A stretch of DNA of 64,000 nt from Whalleya microplaca (lineage: Eukaryota; Ascomycota; Sordariomycetes; Xylariales; Xylariaceae). The notes below the pieces were generated by a model, which saw only the letters and a program-made list of their open reading frames with translations, was not told where the DNA came from and ran no database searches. The first letter of the stretch is position 1, and every line of letters starts with the position of its first letter. This document shows, in pieces, positions 49,501-59,477 of this stretch. The DNA lies in the NCBI GenBank assembly GCA_022497155.1, contig MU385748.1:433046-497045 (forward strand), written 5' to 3'. Position numbers and translations under genes: made by a program.

Positions 49501-50330
49501 ATTAATAATTATAATATACTACCCGCAAAGTAATAGGTTATCTAAACGTAAGAATTAAATAGTAGAAATTACTTTTCGGTACTATTATTTTAAAAATCCT
49601 AAGCTTAATTAAATAGATATATTACCGGCACTATAATAAAACTTTAATAACGTATATAACGATTCGATTAAATCTTCCGCATATAAAATGCTTTTTAAAT
49701 TTAAACTCCTTAGACCGAACGACTTACTTACAACCCCAAACAATTCCCGACGTTACGAAAATATCCGATTCTTATATAAATATATTTATAAAAACGCCGA
49801 GCTATCTATAGATTTTGTAACTTTACGAGCCAAAAAATTATATAATCAAAAGCATAAACTAATAGAATTTAAGGAAAAAAATAAGGTATACCTTAAATTA
49901 TACAACAGATATAATCTTCCGGGTAAGCCTAAAAAAAAGCTAACTTAATAGCGCGCCGGTTTATATAAAGTAATTAAGTAAATAAGGCGCAATATTTATA
50001 AGTTAAACTTTAGGAAAAATGTCGATATTTACCCAATTATTTTAATTATATATCTATTTCCCGGTCCTAACAATAAAAATCTCTTTTATCGCATAAGCCT
50101 TTTGCCTAGACTAATAGTATCTAATTAAAATAAAGATCCAAATATTACACTTTTATTTAAAATAAAAATAATTCTTAATTATCAAATTAATTATCGCAAA
50201 AACGGGTACGACTATTTAATTAAATAGAAGGGCTATAAATATAACGATAATAACTGGAAACCTAAAAAGGAATTACGTAAGGAAGGTTCCTCCGAACTAA
50301 TAAATAAGTATTAGTAACGGCAAATTAAAA
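43600..50330 (+). pseudogene. gag-pol relic of the inner chromovirus
   Basis: Domains in order on the plus strand: a gag region to about 45.5 kb ending in a basic Arg/Lys stretch; reverse transcriptase at about 47.0-48.1 kb, where the catalytic F/Y-x-D-D has become FIND (about 47753-47764); RNase H ending near 48563-48690 (ANRYLINILIYLSQY); integrase at about 48.9-49.95 kb with DFI at the first Asp position, and SNRNKKF where homologues have Asp; the conserved integrase tail (RRPNDLLTTP and later NLPGKPKKKL); and a chromodomain at about 50.17-50.31 kb (GYDYLIK then NNWKPKKELR). Stops occur throughout. The Asp-to-Asn changes are G-to-A, as expected from RIP on the other strand. It is inactive. 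Confidence 0.85.
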
Positions 50331-50489
50331 AAAAACCAGCTATTACGTCAGAACAAAAAGATATTAAAAATAAAAAATCTCCTAAACGAAAAAAAGGTCG
50401 TCTTTATAAGAATCTGTAAGTATCTATAAATTAGATCTGTTAGATTAAGGCCATTAAAAACAATAAAGTTTCTTTTATCCCGCGGCATT

Positions 50490-50663
50490 TAATATAGGGC
50501 TCCGGAGGGGCTCTCCGAACTAGCTTAAATTAGATAAAATAAAATAGTAGATAAAAAAAATAAGAGATCTTAAGCATTTAGGATCGCAGCTCCGCTATAA
50601 CTAAAATGCTGGATCTCTATCTATCTTACAATATACACTACTACCCCATAACTACCCTTTTTA
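50490..50663 (+). repeat. 3' LTR of the inner chromovirus
   Basis: 174 bp, aligned along its whole length with 42427-42600. Its terminal TG and CA have both decayed to TA. Confidence 0.87.
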
Positions 50664-53342
50664 AATTTACTTTTACTTCTAGATTTTTTTTTGCCTAAAT
50701 TTTTTTAAGGCTTAAGCGACTTATCGTATCGGAATAAATAATTACGTTTAAATAACCGATCGCATTTAAACAATTTATAATCTAACCGCCGCTTACTTTA
50801 TTTCTGGAAATTTTTATTTTTGCGATTATATTTTCGCTTAATAAAGTTTAGGTAATATTTCATTACGGCGTTAAAAAGAATAAGGCGCTATTAATTAGCG
50901 TAATATATATAATCGGCTAAAGTTTCGACCGGGTTTAATATATATAAATATTATTTAATAAAAAGATTTATATTATTTTATATTTTTATTATAACTCCTT
51001 ACTAATTAATATTATTTAAGGCTAGGATTTTTATAGCTTTTATATAGCGTAATTTTTTTTAAATATATTAAATTATAGTTCCGTTATTACACGCGATATT
51101 TTTTAAATAAAGCTAATATATATTAAATCTTTTGATAGTTTTTACCGGGAGTAATATAAATTCTTCGATAAGCTTAAATAAGTTGCCTTTTAGTTTATAT
51201 TTACGAAATTTTTATCGATTACTTTCTATCAGTTTAACTATTTATTAAAATATACTTATAAATAATAATAATATTTATTTAACGTTATTTTTTGGGTTTT
51301 CTCGTTTTTAAAAAATAAATAAATTTACTCGTAAAAACTAAATACGTCTATAAATATTAAGGCGTTTTAACTCGCTACTATATTTTAATCGTTAGAGTTA
51401 TATTAATCGGGATTAAAATAACCGATATTTTCGCGTTTTAGCTTATAATACCCGCCTTTTCCCGATAATTCTATCGAAAAAAAATATATTTTTATAGCCG
51501 TAACGGTAGTCCCTACCGCTTTTACCGGAGCTTTTATTAAGACCTTTAGGTAATCTTTTAAAATGCGGTAGTAAATTAAATTCTCGGTATATATTTAAAG
51601 GGTAGCTAAGTTATAAAGGCTAAAAAAAATATTATAGCTAGGCGAATAAAACCGGCTATAAGAATTATTATAAATATAAAAACTATTACGGGGTAAGGAA
51701 AATTTAAGGCGTAATAAATTATAAAACTTATATAAATTAAAAATAAGCCTTAAAATTTTAACCTAACTATAGCACGTTTAAATAGTGCGGCGCTTGTTAG
51801 TACGGGATATATAAAGGCAATTACGGTACGGAATTATTCGGCAGGGAATTAAAGGCACGTAATTTTAAAAAGCGCGTATATAAGTTAATTATAAACGCCG
51901 CATCACTTATTATAATAGCCGCGAATATTATATTTAATTATCCGTTAATTTAATTAAACCGATTATTAAATCGCGTATTTATTTTTATAATTTACGTATC
52001 GGTATTATTTTATTATTATTATATTATTTTAGTAAAGCTTTTTAAATATTATAATATAGTAAAGTTATTACTTAATTTTTTTAGCTATTATACGCCTTAT
52101 ATTTTTACGTTAAGGATATACGAGTAGTTATATTCCTTACCTTTATTTTTATTTTTACCTATAAGTCCCGCTTCCCGTAAGTTTTATATAATATAAGTGT
52201 TTACATTAGTTAAGTTTTCGAATTTTTAGTATTACGTTTCGCTTTTATTGTCGGTTTTATATAATCGGGTTACGCCTCGCTATAATAAATAACGGGATAA
52301 TTATTTTATAGGTGGCATAAATAAGGGGATATTAGGGTAAATAACCGAAAGTAAACCTAAAAGCCGAGCCGATTAGTTAGAAAATGCGTTCGGGTTTTTT
52401 TGCGAGGACTTAAGGCTTATACCTTAATTATTACTTTATGGAAAAATACCGGGAATAGAATTAGCTATAATATTAACTCTCCTTAATTAAATAATATGCG
52501 AGTATATAAAAAAATAAATATAATATAAGATATATATAAATAACGGAACTTTATAAGGTATTTATAAATAATAAAACCTTATAAAGTATATAAAAAAACC
52601 TGTAAAATCGAATGTAATAAAACCTTATAAAAATACGTATATATATATATATATATAAAAGAAAATTTTAAATCCGGGCGGGGTTAAATATTTATATAAG
52701 TAAGAAAAATTTTCAGATAACTTATTTAAAGTGGGGTAAGTTATACAGTTTATACACCTACTAATCGAGTAGTAAATTTTATATAAAAAAAAAGTATAAA
52801 AATAAATCGGCAACTGTTAAACTTATATAAAAAAAGTAATTATAGCGTAAAAATAAAAAAAAAGTGATTATATATTTAGGGCAAACTTATAAAGTACGTA
52901 CTAGTTTAAAAAACCTTAGTATCGGTACTTTAGCTTTAAAAAAAAACCCGGTTCTAATATTACTTAAATATATACTAGGAGTGATTTACTTAAAGACGTT
53001 TAATATACTAGTGAAAGCTTTAAGCCGGGGTATAAAAATAACGTATTAAAGTTTTATAAAGAAATTAATAGCTAATTAGTCGGTTTAATTTCGCAAATTT
53101 GCGCGATTTAAACCTAAATATCCGCCCCGGATATTAGCTTTATAAAAAAAGATTTCCGAAATTTTAGCTTATAAACGATCCGGCCCTATTAATTATTATA
53201 ATTAACCTTATAAAAAACAGATATAATAACGCAGTTTAAATTAAAACGTCAGTCGGAATATTAGCCTTATAAAAAAAGATACGCCGATCTTAAATCCGAT
53301 AATTATAATAATTATAATAGAATAAAAGTAAGTATTATTATT

Positions 53343-53516
53343 TAATATAAAATATATAAAATAAAATAATATATTATATAAAAGATAGAGATTAAACATT
53401 TAAGTTATAGCGGAACTACACCCTAAATACTTAGGATTTTTTATTTTTTTTATTTATTTTACTTTATTTAAGCTAAGCTAGCCTTAAGGGGTAAGGGCTT
53501 ATAGGGCCCCGTATTA
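53343..53516 (-). repeat. 5' LTR of the outer chromovirus
   Basis: 174 bp, the partner of 36593-36766. It differs from it mostly by C-to-T and G-to-A changes, showing heavier RIP here. Confidence 0.85.
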
Positions 53517-53930
53517 TTAAAAATCGATAATAAGGCAATTAAATTATCTTAAGCTAAGTTTTATTATATATACGCTTATTTCGAGCCTAAAGTATAATAT
53601 ATTGTCTTTTTTATTATAGCTTATATATATAAAAACGGCGTTTAAAATTATTAAACTATTTTAAATACTTTATAATTAATTTACGCCGACCCGAATAAAA
53701 TTATACGAGCGGCGGCTAAATTTCGATTTATTATATAAAATTTAAACGAGTTTATTTATACTTTTTTAACGTAATAATACCGATAAACTTAAAAGGCAGG
53801 TAAAATAAATTTATTTAAAAAGCACCGGATTAATCGTTTACGTTACGTTATAAATAATAAACTAAAGCGGAAGTTTTTTTTAAAAAAGATTTAATGCTAA
53901 ATAGTTATAATAAATTTATGTTTTAATTAT
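53517..53930. repeat. RIP-degraded repeat DNA
   Basis: AT-rich sequence between the outer chromovirus and the next small LTR element. It starts with the right TTAAA duplication. A gypsy-like coding relic is likely, but no domain is certain. Confidence 0.45.
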
Positions 53931-55303
53931 TGTCTTAAAATAAGGTGTTAAGGTAAAGTAAAAGTGAAATATATTAAATTAAAAATAAGTGTATATAGCT
54001 ATTAAAGCTATTTATATATAATTATTTAGTGATATTTATAACTATATGTAATAAAAATGTAAAATAAATATAAGGGAAAAGGTTAACTAAATATAGGTAT
54101 ATAATTTACTATAAAATGCCTTATAAAATGTCTTGTGAAGACTTTATAAAATGCTTTATAACGTAGCTTTAAGGGGCTTTTAATGGCTTTTAAGCTGCTA
54201 TTAATACCCGTAATCCCCTGCTTTATTATATCCCTCCCTGATTTTTTAGCTAGCGTTCACGCAGCTAAAAAATCTGAAAAAAAAAAAATGAAAACACGCC
54301 TTACACTTAAATGCCTAACCTTTAGATCTAAAAAAAAATTTTTTACCCCAGGGATTTTAAGGTAATAAGTTAGCTAGCTATAGCTAGCTACGGCTTTTAA
54401 CAAGTCAGCTAGCCATAGTTAGCCACGGCTTTTAATAAGTTAAATAGCTATAATTATTAATAATAATAATAGCAATAATAGCTAATAGCCTCCCTTATTA
54501 TTAAAGGTGACATTTAAGTAATAAAGTATATTAAAGTATAAAAAAGTGTCATCCGATATCGTCGTTTATATAAATTATATACGTATTAATAGCTAGCTAT
54601 ATTTAGTTATATATTAAAGTATAATTAGCTTATTACCGTTATTTATATAAAATAAACAGGTTTATATATAAAAACATATAGCCTAGTGTTTTTAATATTA
54701 TCGCGCTTTATATTCTTAATATTTAATTATATAATAAAAAGAAAATTCGTAAATTATAAGTAATAAATGACGTAAATATAATATAAATAAAAGTAGCTAG
54801 CTATTAATCGATTTAACATATAGCTTAGTTTAATTTATATAAAAAACAGGTAGCTATCGGACGAAATGAAATAAAATTATTTCCGTGCGATATATCGGAT
54901 AAAAATAAAGTGAATCTAATAGTAAATATATTTCAAGTGGCTATTACTAGTGAATTTTATACTTCCGTAACATATAATACATTAAAAAGACTATTTTGCT
55001 CGATTAATTAAAAGGCAAAAAAGTTAAGGCTTATTCGGAAATAAGCTAAATGTCTTAAAATAAAGTATTAAAATAAAGCGAAAATAAACTATATTAAGTT
55101 AAAAATAAGTATATATAGCTATTAAAGTTATTTATATATAACTATTTAATAATATTTATAACTATATATAATAAAAATATAAAATAGATATAAAGGAAAA
55201 AGTTCGTCAAATATAAGTATATAATCCACTATTAAATACCCTGTGAAATGCTTTATAAATACCTTGTGAAATGCTTTATAACGTGGCTTTAAGGGGCTTA
55301 TAA
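53931..55303 (+). mobile_element. small non-autonomous LTR element, copy with truncated 3' LTR
   Basis: The 5' LTR is 53931-54230, the interior 54231-55050, and a 3' LTR starts at 55051 but is cut off near 55299-55305, where repeat family C begins. The interior starts TCCCTCCCTGATTTTTTAGC, as in the other copies, and ends with the purine-rich stretch before the 3' LTR. It has no coding capacity. It is RIP-altered more than the copies at 55987 and 57908. Confidence 0.8.
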
Positions 55304-55492
55304 TGTAATAGGCTATGCCGTAATGGGAAATATCGGCGATTATAAGCCGATATAATAGCACAGCTTTTTAAAGCTAGTATAAATGCTCTCGAGCTATACT
55401 AATATGCCTTTTTAATTTTCTTTTTTTTAATTAAAAAATAAACACTTATTTAATATTATAAAATTATATTTTAACGTAACGGCCTTTTATAT
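55304..55492 (+). repeat. repeat family C, copy 2 (LTR-like)
   Basis: It begins TGTAATAGGCTATGCCGTAA and runs to about AACGTAACGGCCTTTTATA. It matches 33952-34134 in the opposite orientation. It abuts and truncates the 3' LTR of the preceding small element. The right end is approximate. Confidence 0.55.
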
Positions 55493-55986
55493 ATTTTCTA
55501 ATTTATTAACTCCCGAGCTGCGTTAAAATAAATTAAAATATTAAAAAAAGCTTTAAAATAGTCCCCTAATAATCCGAAGATATTATTAACGAGATATACG
55601 GAAGCATTAAATATTTAGGTCTATTAAATTTACACTTACCTTAAGTAAATATACGTAATATTAAAAGCGGTATTAAAAAATAATTCGGAAAAATAACGAC
55701 TAAAATAAGCAGCTTATAAATAAAAACTAAAAAAATAATAAAACAAATTATTATAATGCTAGGCAGTTTTAAAAATATAGCTATAAAAAATCTCGATTTA
55801 TTAATTATATAAAACGTAAGTATAATAAAAAGTATTTCTATATAAAACTTTCGGGATTTTTAAAAACCTTAAAAATAACTAGCTTAAATAAGTATAAACT
55901 TTTAGCTAAAAAACCTTTAAGTACTTTTAACACCCGCCTTAATAATTACTGCAGTTTTAGTATTTAAATATAAGCTATTATTATAG
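55493..55986. repeat. RIP-degraded repeat DNA
   Basis: AT-rich with no intact frame. ATAG at 55983-55986 is the left target duplication of the next element. Confidence 0.5.
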
Positions 55987-57631
55987 TGTAATGGGGCAGG
56001 GGATTACGGGTATTAACAGCAGCTTAGGAGCCATTAAAAGACCCTTAAAGCCACGTTATAAGGCACTCCACAGGGTATCCACAGGGCATTTCATAAGGTA
56101 TTCACAAGGCACTTTATAGGGTAATTTATAGTAGATTACATACCTATATTTAGCTGACTTTTTCTTTTATATTTTCTTTACTTTTTTAATAATAGATATT
56201 ACTAGATAGTTAGATAGTTATATATATATAGCTCTGGCAGCTAATATACACTTATTTTTAACCTAATATCTCACTTTTGTTTTACCCCGATACCCTATCC
56301 TAAGATATTTGGCTTACTCCCGGACAGGCCTTAACTTTTTTGCCTTTTAATTAATCGAGCAAAACAGTCTTTTTTAAAATACTATAAGTTACGGAGGCAC
56401 AGAATTTACTAGCAACAGCCACTTAAAGTATATTTACTGTCAAACTTACTTTCGCACGCGACTATTTTATTTTATCCGATAACTACCTGCCTTTTATATA
56501 AATCGAATTAAGCTATATATTCGATCGATAGCTAGCTAGCTATTTTATTTATATATTATATCCACGTTACTTATCACTTATAATTTACGAATTTTTTTTT
56601 TTTTATATATTAGGACACCAGGAATATAAAGCGCGATAATACTAAAGATATTAAACTATATGTTTTTATATACAAACTTATCTATTTTATATAAGTAATA
56701 GTAATAAGCTAATTATATTATTAGTATATGGCTAGATATAATTAGTTATTAACACGTATATAATTTATATAAACGACGATATCGGATAATATCTTTATAT
56801 ACTTTTATACATCCTGATATACCTTATCACTTAAATATCACTTTTAGTAATAAAGGAGGCTGTTAGCTGCTGCTGCTGCTACTGCTGCTAATAGCTGTAA
56901 CTAACTAACCTGCTATAGCTAGCTAACCTGCTATCACTTGTTAACCTGCTATTAGCTGCTAGGGAGGCTTATAAAGAGGCTAGCTGACTTATTAAAAGCC
57001 GTAGCTAGCTATAGCTAGCTAACTTGTTATTACCTGCTGACTTACTATCACCTGCTAACTTACTATCACTTATTACCTGCTGTTAGCTGTTAGGGAGGCT
57101 TATAAGGAGGTTATTTAACCTGTTACTGCTACTGCTATTAATAGCTGTGGCTATTTAACCTGTTACCCTAAGGTCCCTGGGGTAAAAATTTTTTTTTTCG
57201 GATCTGAAGGTCAGGCATTCAAGTGTGGGGCGTGTTTTCATTTTTTTTTTTTTTTTTTTTTTTTCAGATTTTTCAGCTGCGTGAACGCTAGTTAAAAAAT
57301 CAGGGAGGGATGTAATGGGGCAGGGGATTACGGGTATTAACAGCAGCTTAAGAGCCACTAAAAGCCCCCTAAAGCCACGTTATAAGGCATTCCACAGAGT
57401 ATTTACAAGGCATTTCATAAGGTATCCACAGGGCACTCCACAGGGCAATTTACAGTGGATCACATACCTATATTTAGCTGACTTTTTCTCTCACATCTCC
57501 TTCACTTTTTTAACAATAAATATCACCAAACAGTTAAATAGTTATATATATATAGCTCTGGCAGCTAATATACACTCATTTTTAACCTAATATCTTATTT
57601 TCGTTTCACCCCGACACCCTATTTTAAGACA
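55987..57631 (-). mobile_element. small non-autonomous LTR element, complete (reverse)
   Basis: LTRs of 321 bp at 55987-56307 and 57311-57631 flank a 1,003-bp interior. ATAG is duplicated at 55983-55986 and 57632-57635. Reading the minus strand, the right LTR is 5' and ends ...CATTACA, followed by TCCCTCCCTGATTTTTTAAC. The interior has no protein-coding frame; it carries homopolymer A/T tracts and a CTG/CAG-rich part at about 56860-57130. The 57.0-57.6 kb part keeps many CA and TG dinucleotides and so has escaped much of the RIP seen around it. Confidence 0.92.
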
Positions 57632-57907
57632 ATAGCCCGAGAAATTCGGGGGCAAATATAGCCGCTATTTTATATAAAAAATATTAATAAAATATAAGTT
57701 TTAAAAAAATACGGAATTTATAAAAAAGAATTAAGATAAATAGTATAATATTTATAAGCGGCTTAAAAATAATATATAACGCGTAATAAAGTTATATTAT
57801 ATTATAAAAAAACCTAATAAAATATATAACCTAGTATTTTTTTAATACTTATTAAATATTTATAAAAACCGTAATAAAGCTATTAAAGCGGGAGGCGAAT
57901 TATATAA
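57632..57907. repeat. RIP-degraded spacer
   Basis: AT-rich sequence between two complete small LTR elements. The ATAG duplication is at its start and the ATAA duplication at its end. Confidence 0.5.
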
Positions 57908-59477
57908 TGTCTTAGGACAGGGTGTTAAGGTGAAGCGAAAGTGAGATATTAAGTTAAAATAAATGTATATTAACTGCTAGAGCTATATATATATAACTGT
58001 CTAATTATCTAATAATATCTCTTATAAAAAAGTAAAGAAAATATAAGGGAAAAAGTTAGCTAAATATAGGTATATAATCCATTATAAATTGCCCTATAAA
58101 GTGCCTTATAAATACCTTATAAAGTGCCTTATAAATACCTTATAAAGTGCCTTATAAAGTGCCTTATAACGTGGCTTTAGGGGGCTTTTAATAGCTTTTA
58201 AGCTGCTGTTAATACCCGTAATCCCCTACCTTATTATATCCCTCCTTAATTTTTTAACTAACGTTTACGCAACTGAAAAATTAAAAAAAAAGAAAAAAAA
58301 AATAAAAACACGCCCCACACTTAAATGCCTAACCTTTAGATTTAAAAAAAAAAAAAATTTTCACCCCAGGGACCTTAAGGTAATAGGTTAAATAGCCACA
58401 GCTATTAGCAGTAGCAGCAGCAGGTCAGGTGACAACAGGTCAGCTAGCCACAGCTATCAGCAGCAGCAGGTCAGGTCAGGTGACCTCCCTATAAGCCTCC
58501 CTAACAGCTGACAGCAGGTCAGCAGGTGACAGCAGGTCAGCAGGTGACAGCAAGTCAGCTAGCCACAGCTATCAGCAGCAGCAGCTAACAGCCTCCCTTG
58601 CTACTAAAGGTGGCATTCAAGTAATAAGGTATATCAGGGTATATAAAAAAATATCATCCGATATCGTCGTCCATACAAATTGTATACATGTCAATAGCTG
58701 GCTACATCCAGCCACATACTAATAGCACAATTAGCTTGTCACCGTTACCCATATAAAAATGGACAGGTTTATATGTAAAAAATATACGGTCTAATATCTC
58801 TGGTATTATCGCGCTTTATATTCCTAGTGTCTTAGTATAAAAAAAAGAAAATTCGTAAATCGTAAGTAACAAGTAACGTAAATATAATATATAAATAAGA
58901 ACAGCTGGCTATCGATTATATAGCTTAATTCGATTTATATAAAAGACAAGTGGCTATCGGACGAAATAAAATAATCCGCGTGCGATTTATCGGATAAAAA
59001 TAAAATAAGCTCGACAGTAAATATACTTTAAGTGGCTATTGCTAGTAAATTCTATGCCTCCGTAACTTGTAATATTTCAAAAAGGACTGTTTTGCTCGAT
59101 TAATTAAAAGGCAAAAAAGTTAAGGCCTATCCGGGAGTAAGCTAAATGTTTTAGGACAGGGTGTCAAAATAAAGCGAAAGTAAAATATCAAGTTAAAATA
59201 AGTGTATATTAGCTGCCAGAGCTATATATATGTGACTGTTTAATTATCTAGTAATATTTTTTATAAAAAAGTAAAGGAGATATAAGGGAAAAAGTTAGCT
59301 AAATACAGGTATATAATCTACTGTAAATTACCTTATAAAGTGCCTTATAAATACCCTATAGAGTACCCTATAAATACCCTATAAAATGCCTTATAAAGTA
59401 CCCTGTGACGTAGCTCTAGGGGGCTTTTAGTGGCTCTTAAGCTGCTATTAATACCCGTAATCCCCTACCCCATTACA
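57908..59477 (+). mobile_element. small non-autonomous LTR element, complete (forward)
   Basis: LTRs of 331 bp at 57908-58238 and 59147-59477 flank a 908-bp interior. ATAA is duplicated at 57904-57907 and 59478-59481; the fifth base differs, so the duplication is 4 bp. LTRs start TGT(C/T)TTAGGACAGGGTG. The interior holds a stem-loop next to the 5' LTR, an A-tract, a CAG/CAGGT-rich part with about 18-bp units (58390-58600) and no coding frame. A purine-rich stretch CCGGGAGTAAGCTAAA precedes the 3' LTR and could serve as the polypurine tract. Confidence 0.93.
58395..58600. repeat. CAG/GGTCAG-rich tandem tract inside the small LTR element
   Basis: Several copies of a unit close to AGCAGGTCAGCAGGTGAC alternate with short CAG runs. 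The same tract, decayed by C-to-T changes, recurs in the other copies (for example around 62000-62300). It is one of the least RIP-altered parts of the block. Confidence 0.7.

Larger units (their letters stand above)
42427..50663 (+). mobile_element. inner chromovirus (Ty3/gypsy), plus strand
   Basis: 8,237 bp, with 174-bp LTRs at 42427-42600 and 50490-50663. The left LTR starts TG and ends CA; the right starts TA and ends TA, one RIP-type change at each end. Flanking 5-mers are GATTT (42422-42426) and AATTT (50664-50668), again one G-to-A change. The first 700 bp after the 5' LTR are less AT-rich than the rest. It sits within the outer minus-strand element. Confidence 0.9.
36980..53342 (-). 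pseudogene. gag-pol relic of the outer chromovirus, split by insertions
   Basis: Reading the minus strand, the end of integrase is recognisable at about 37380-37550 (an AARAKRLY segment and then YLPGKPPKK), followed by a chromodomain at about 37030-37180 (KGY..YYNN and KLPELI). Reverse transcriptase and RNase H should lie at 38-41.8 kb; the gag part lies at 50.7-53.3 kb beyond the inner element. Stop codons are scattered throughout, mostly TAA and TAG where homologues have Trp or Gln, as RIP produces. No function can remain. Confidence 0.75.
36593..53516 (-). mobile_element. outer chromovirus (Ty3/gypsy), minus strand, with nested insertions
   Basis: LTRs of 174 bp stand at 36593-36766 (3' LTR) and 53343-53516 (5' LTR) in the same orientation. 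The identical 5-mer TTAAA flanks the whole at 36588-36592 and 53517-53521. Removing the nested solo LTR (41805-42117) and the inner chromovirus (42427-50663) with their duplications leaves about 8.4 kb, the usual size for such an element and nearly equal to the inner one. All open frames are broken. The element lies as the oldest datable layer of this part of the block. Confidence 0.88.
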
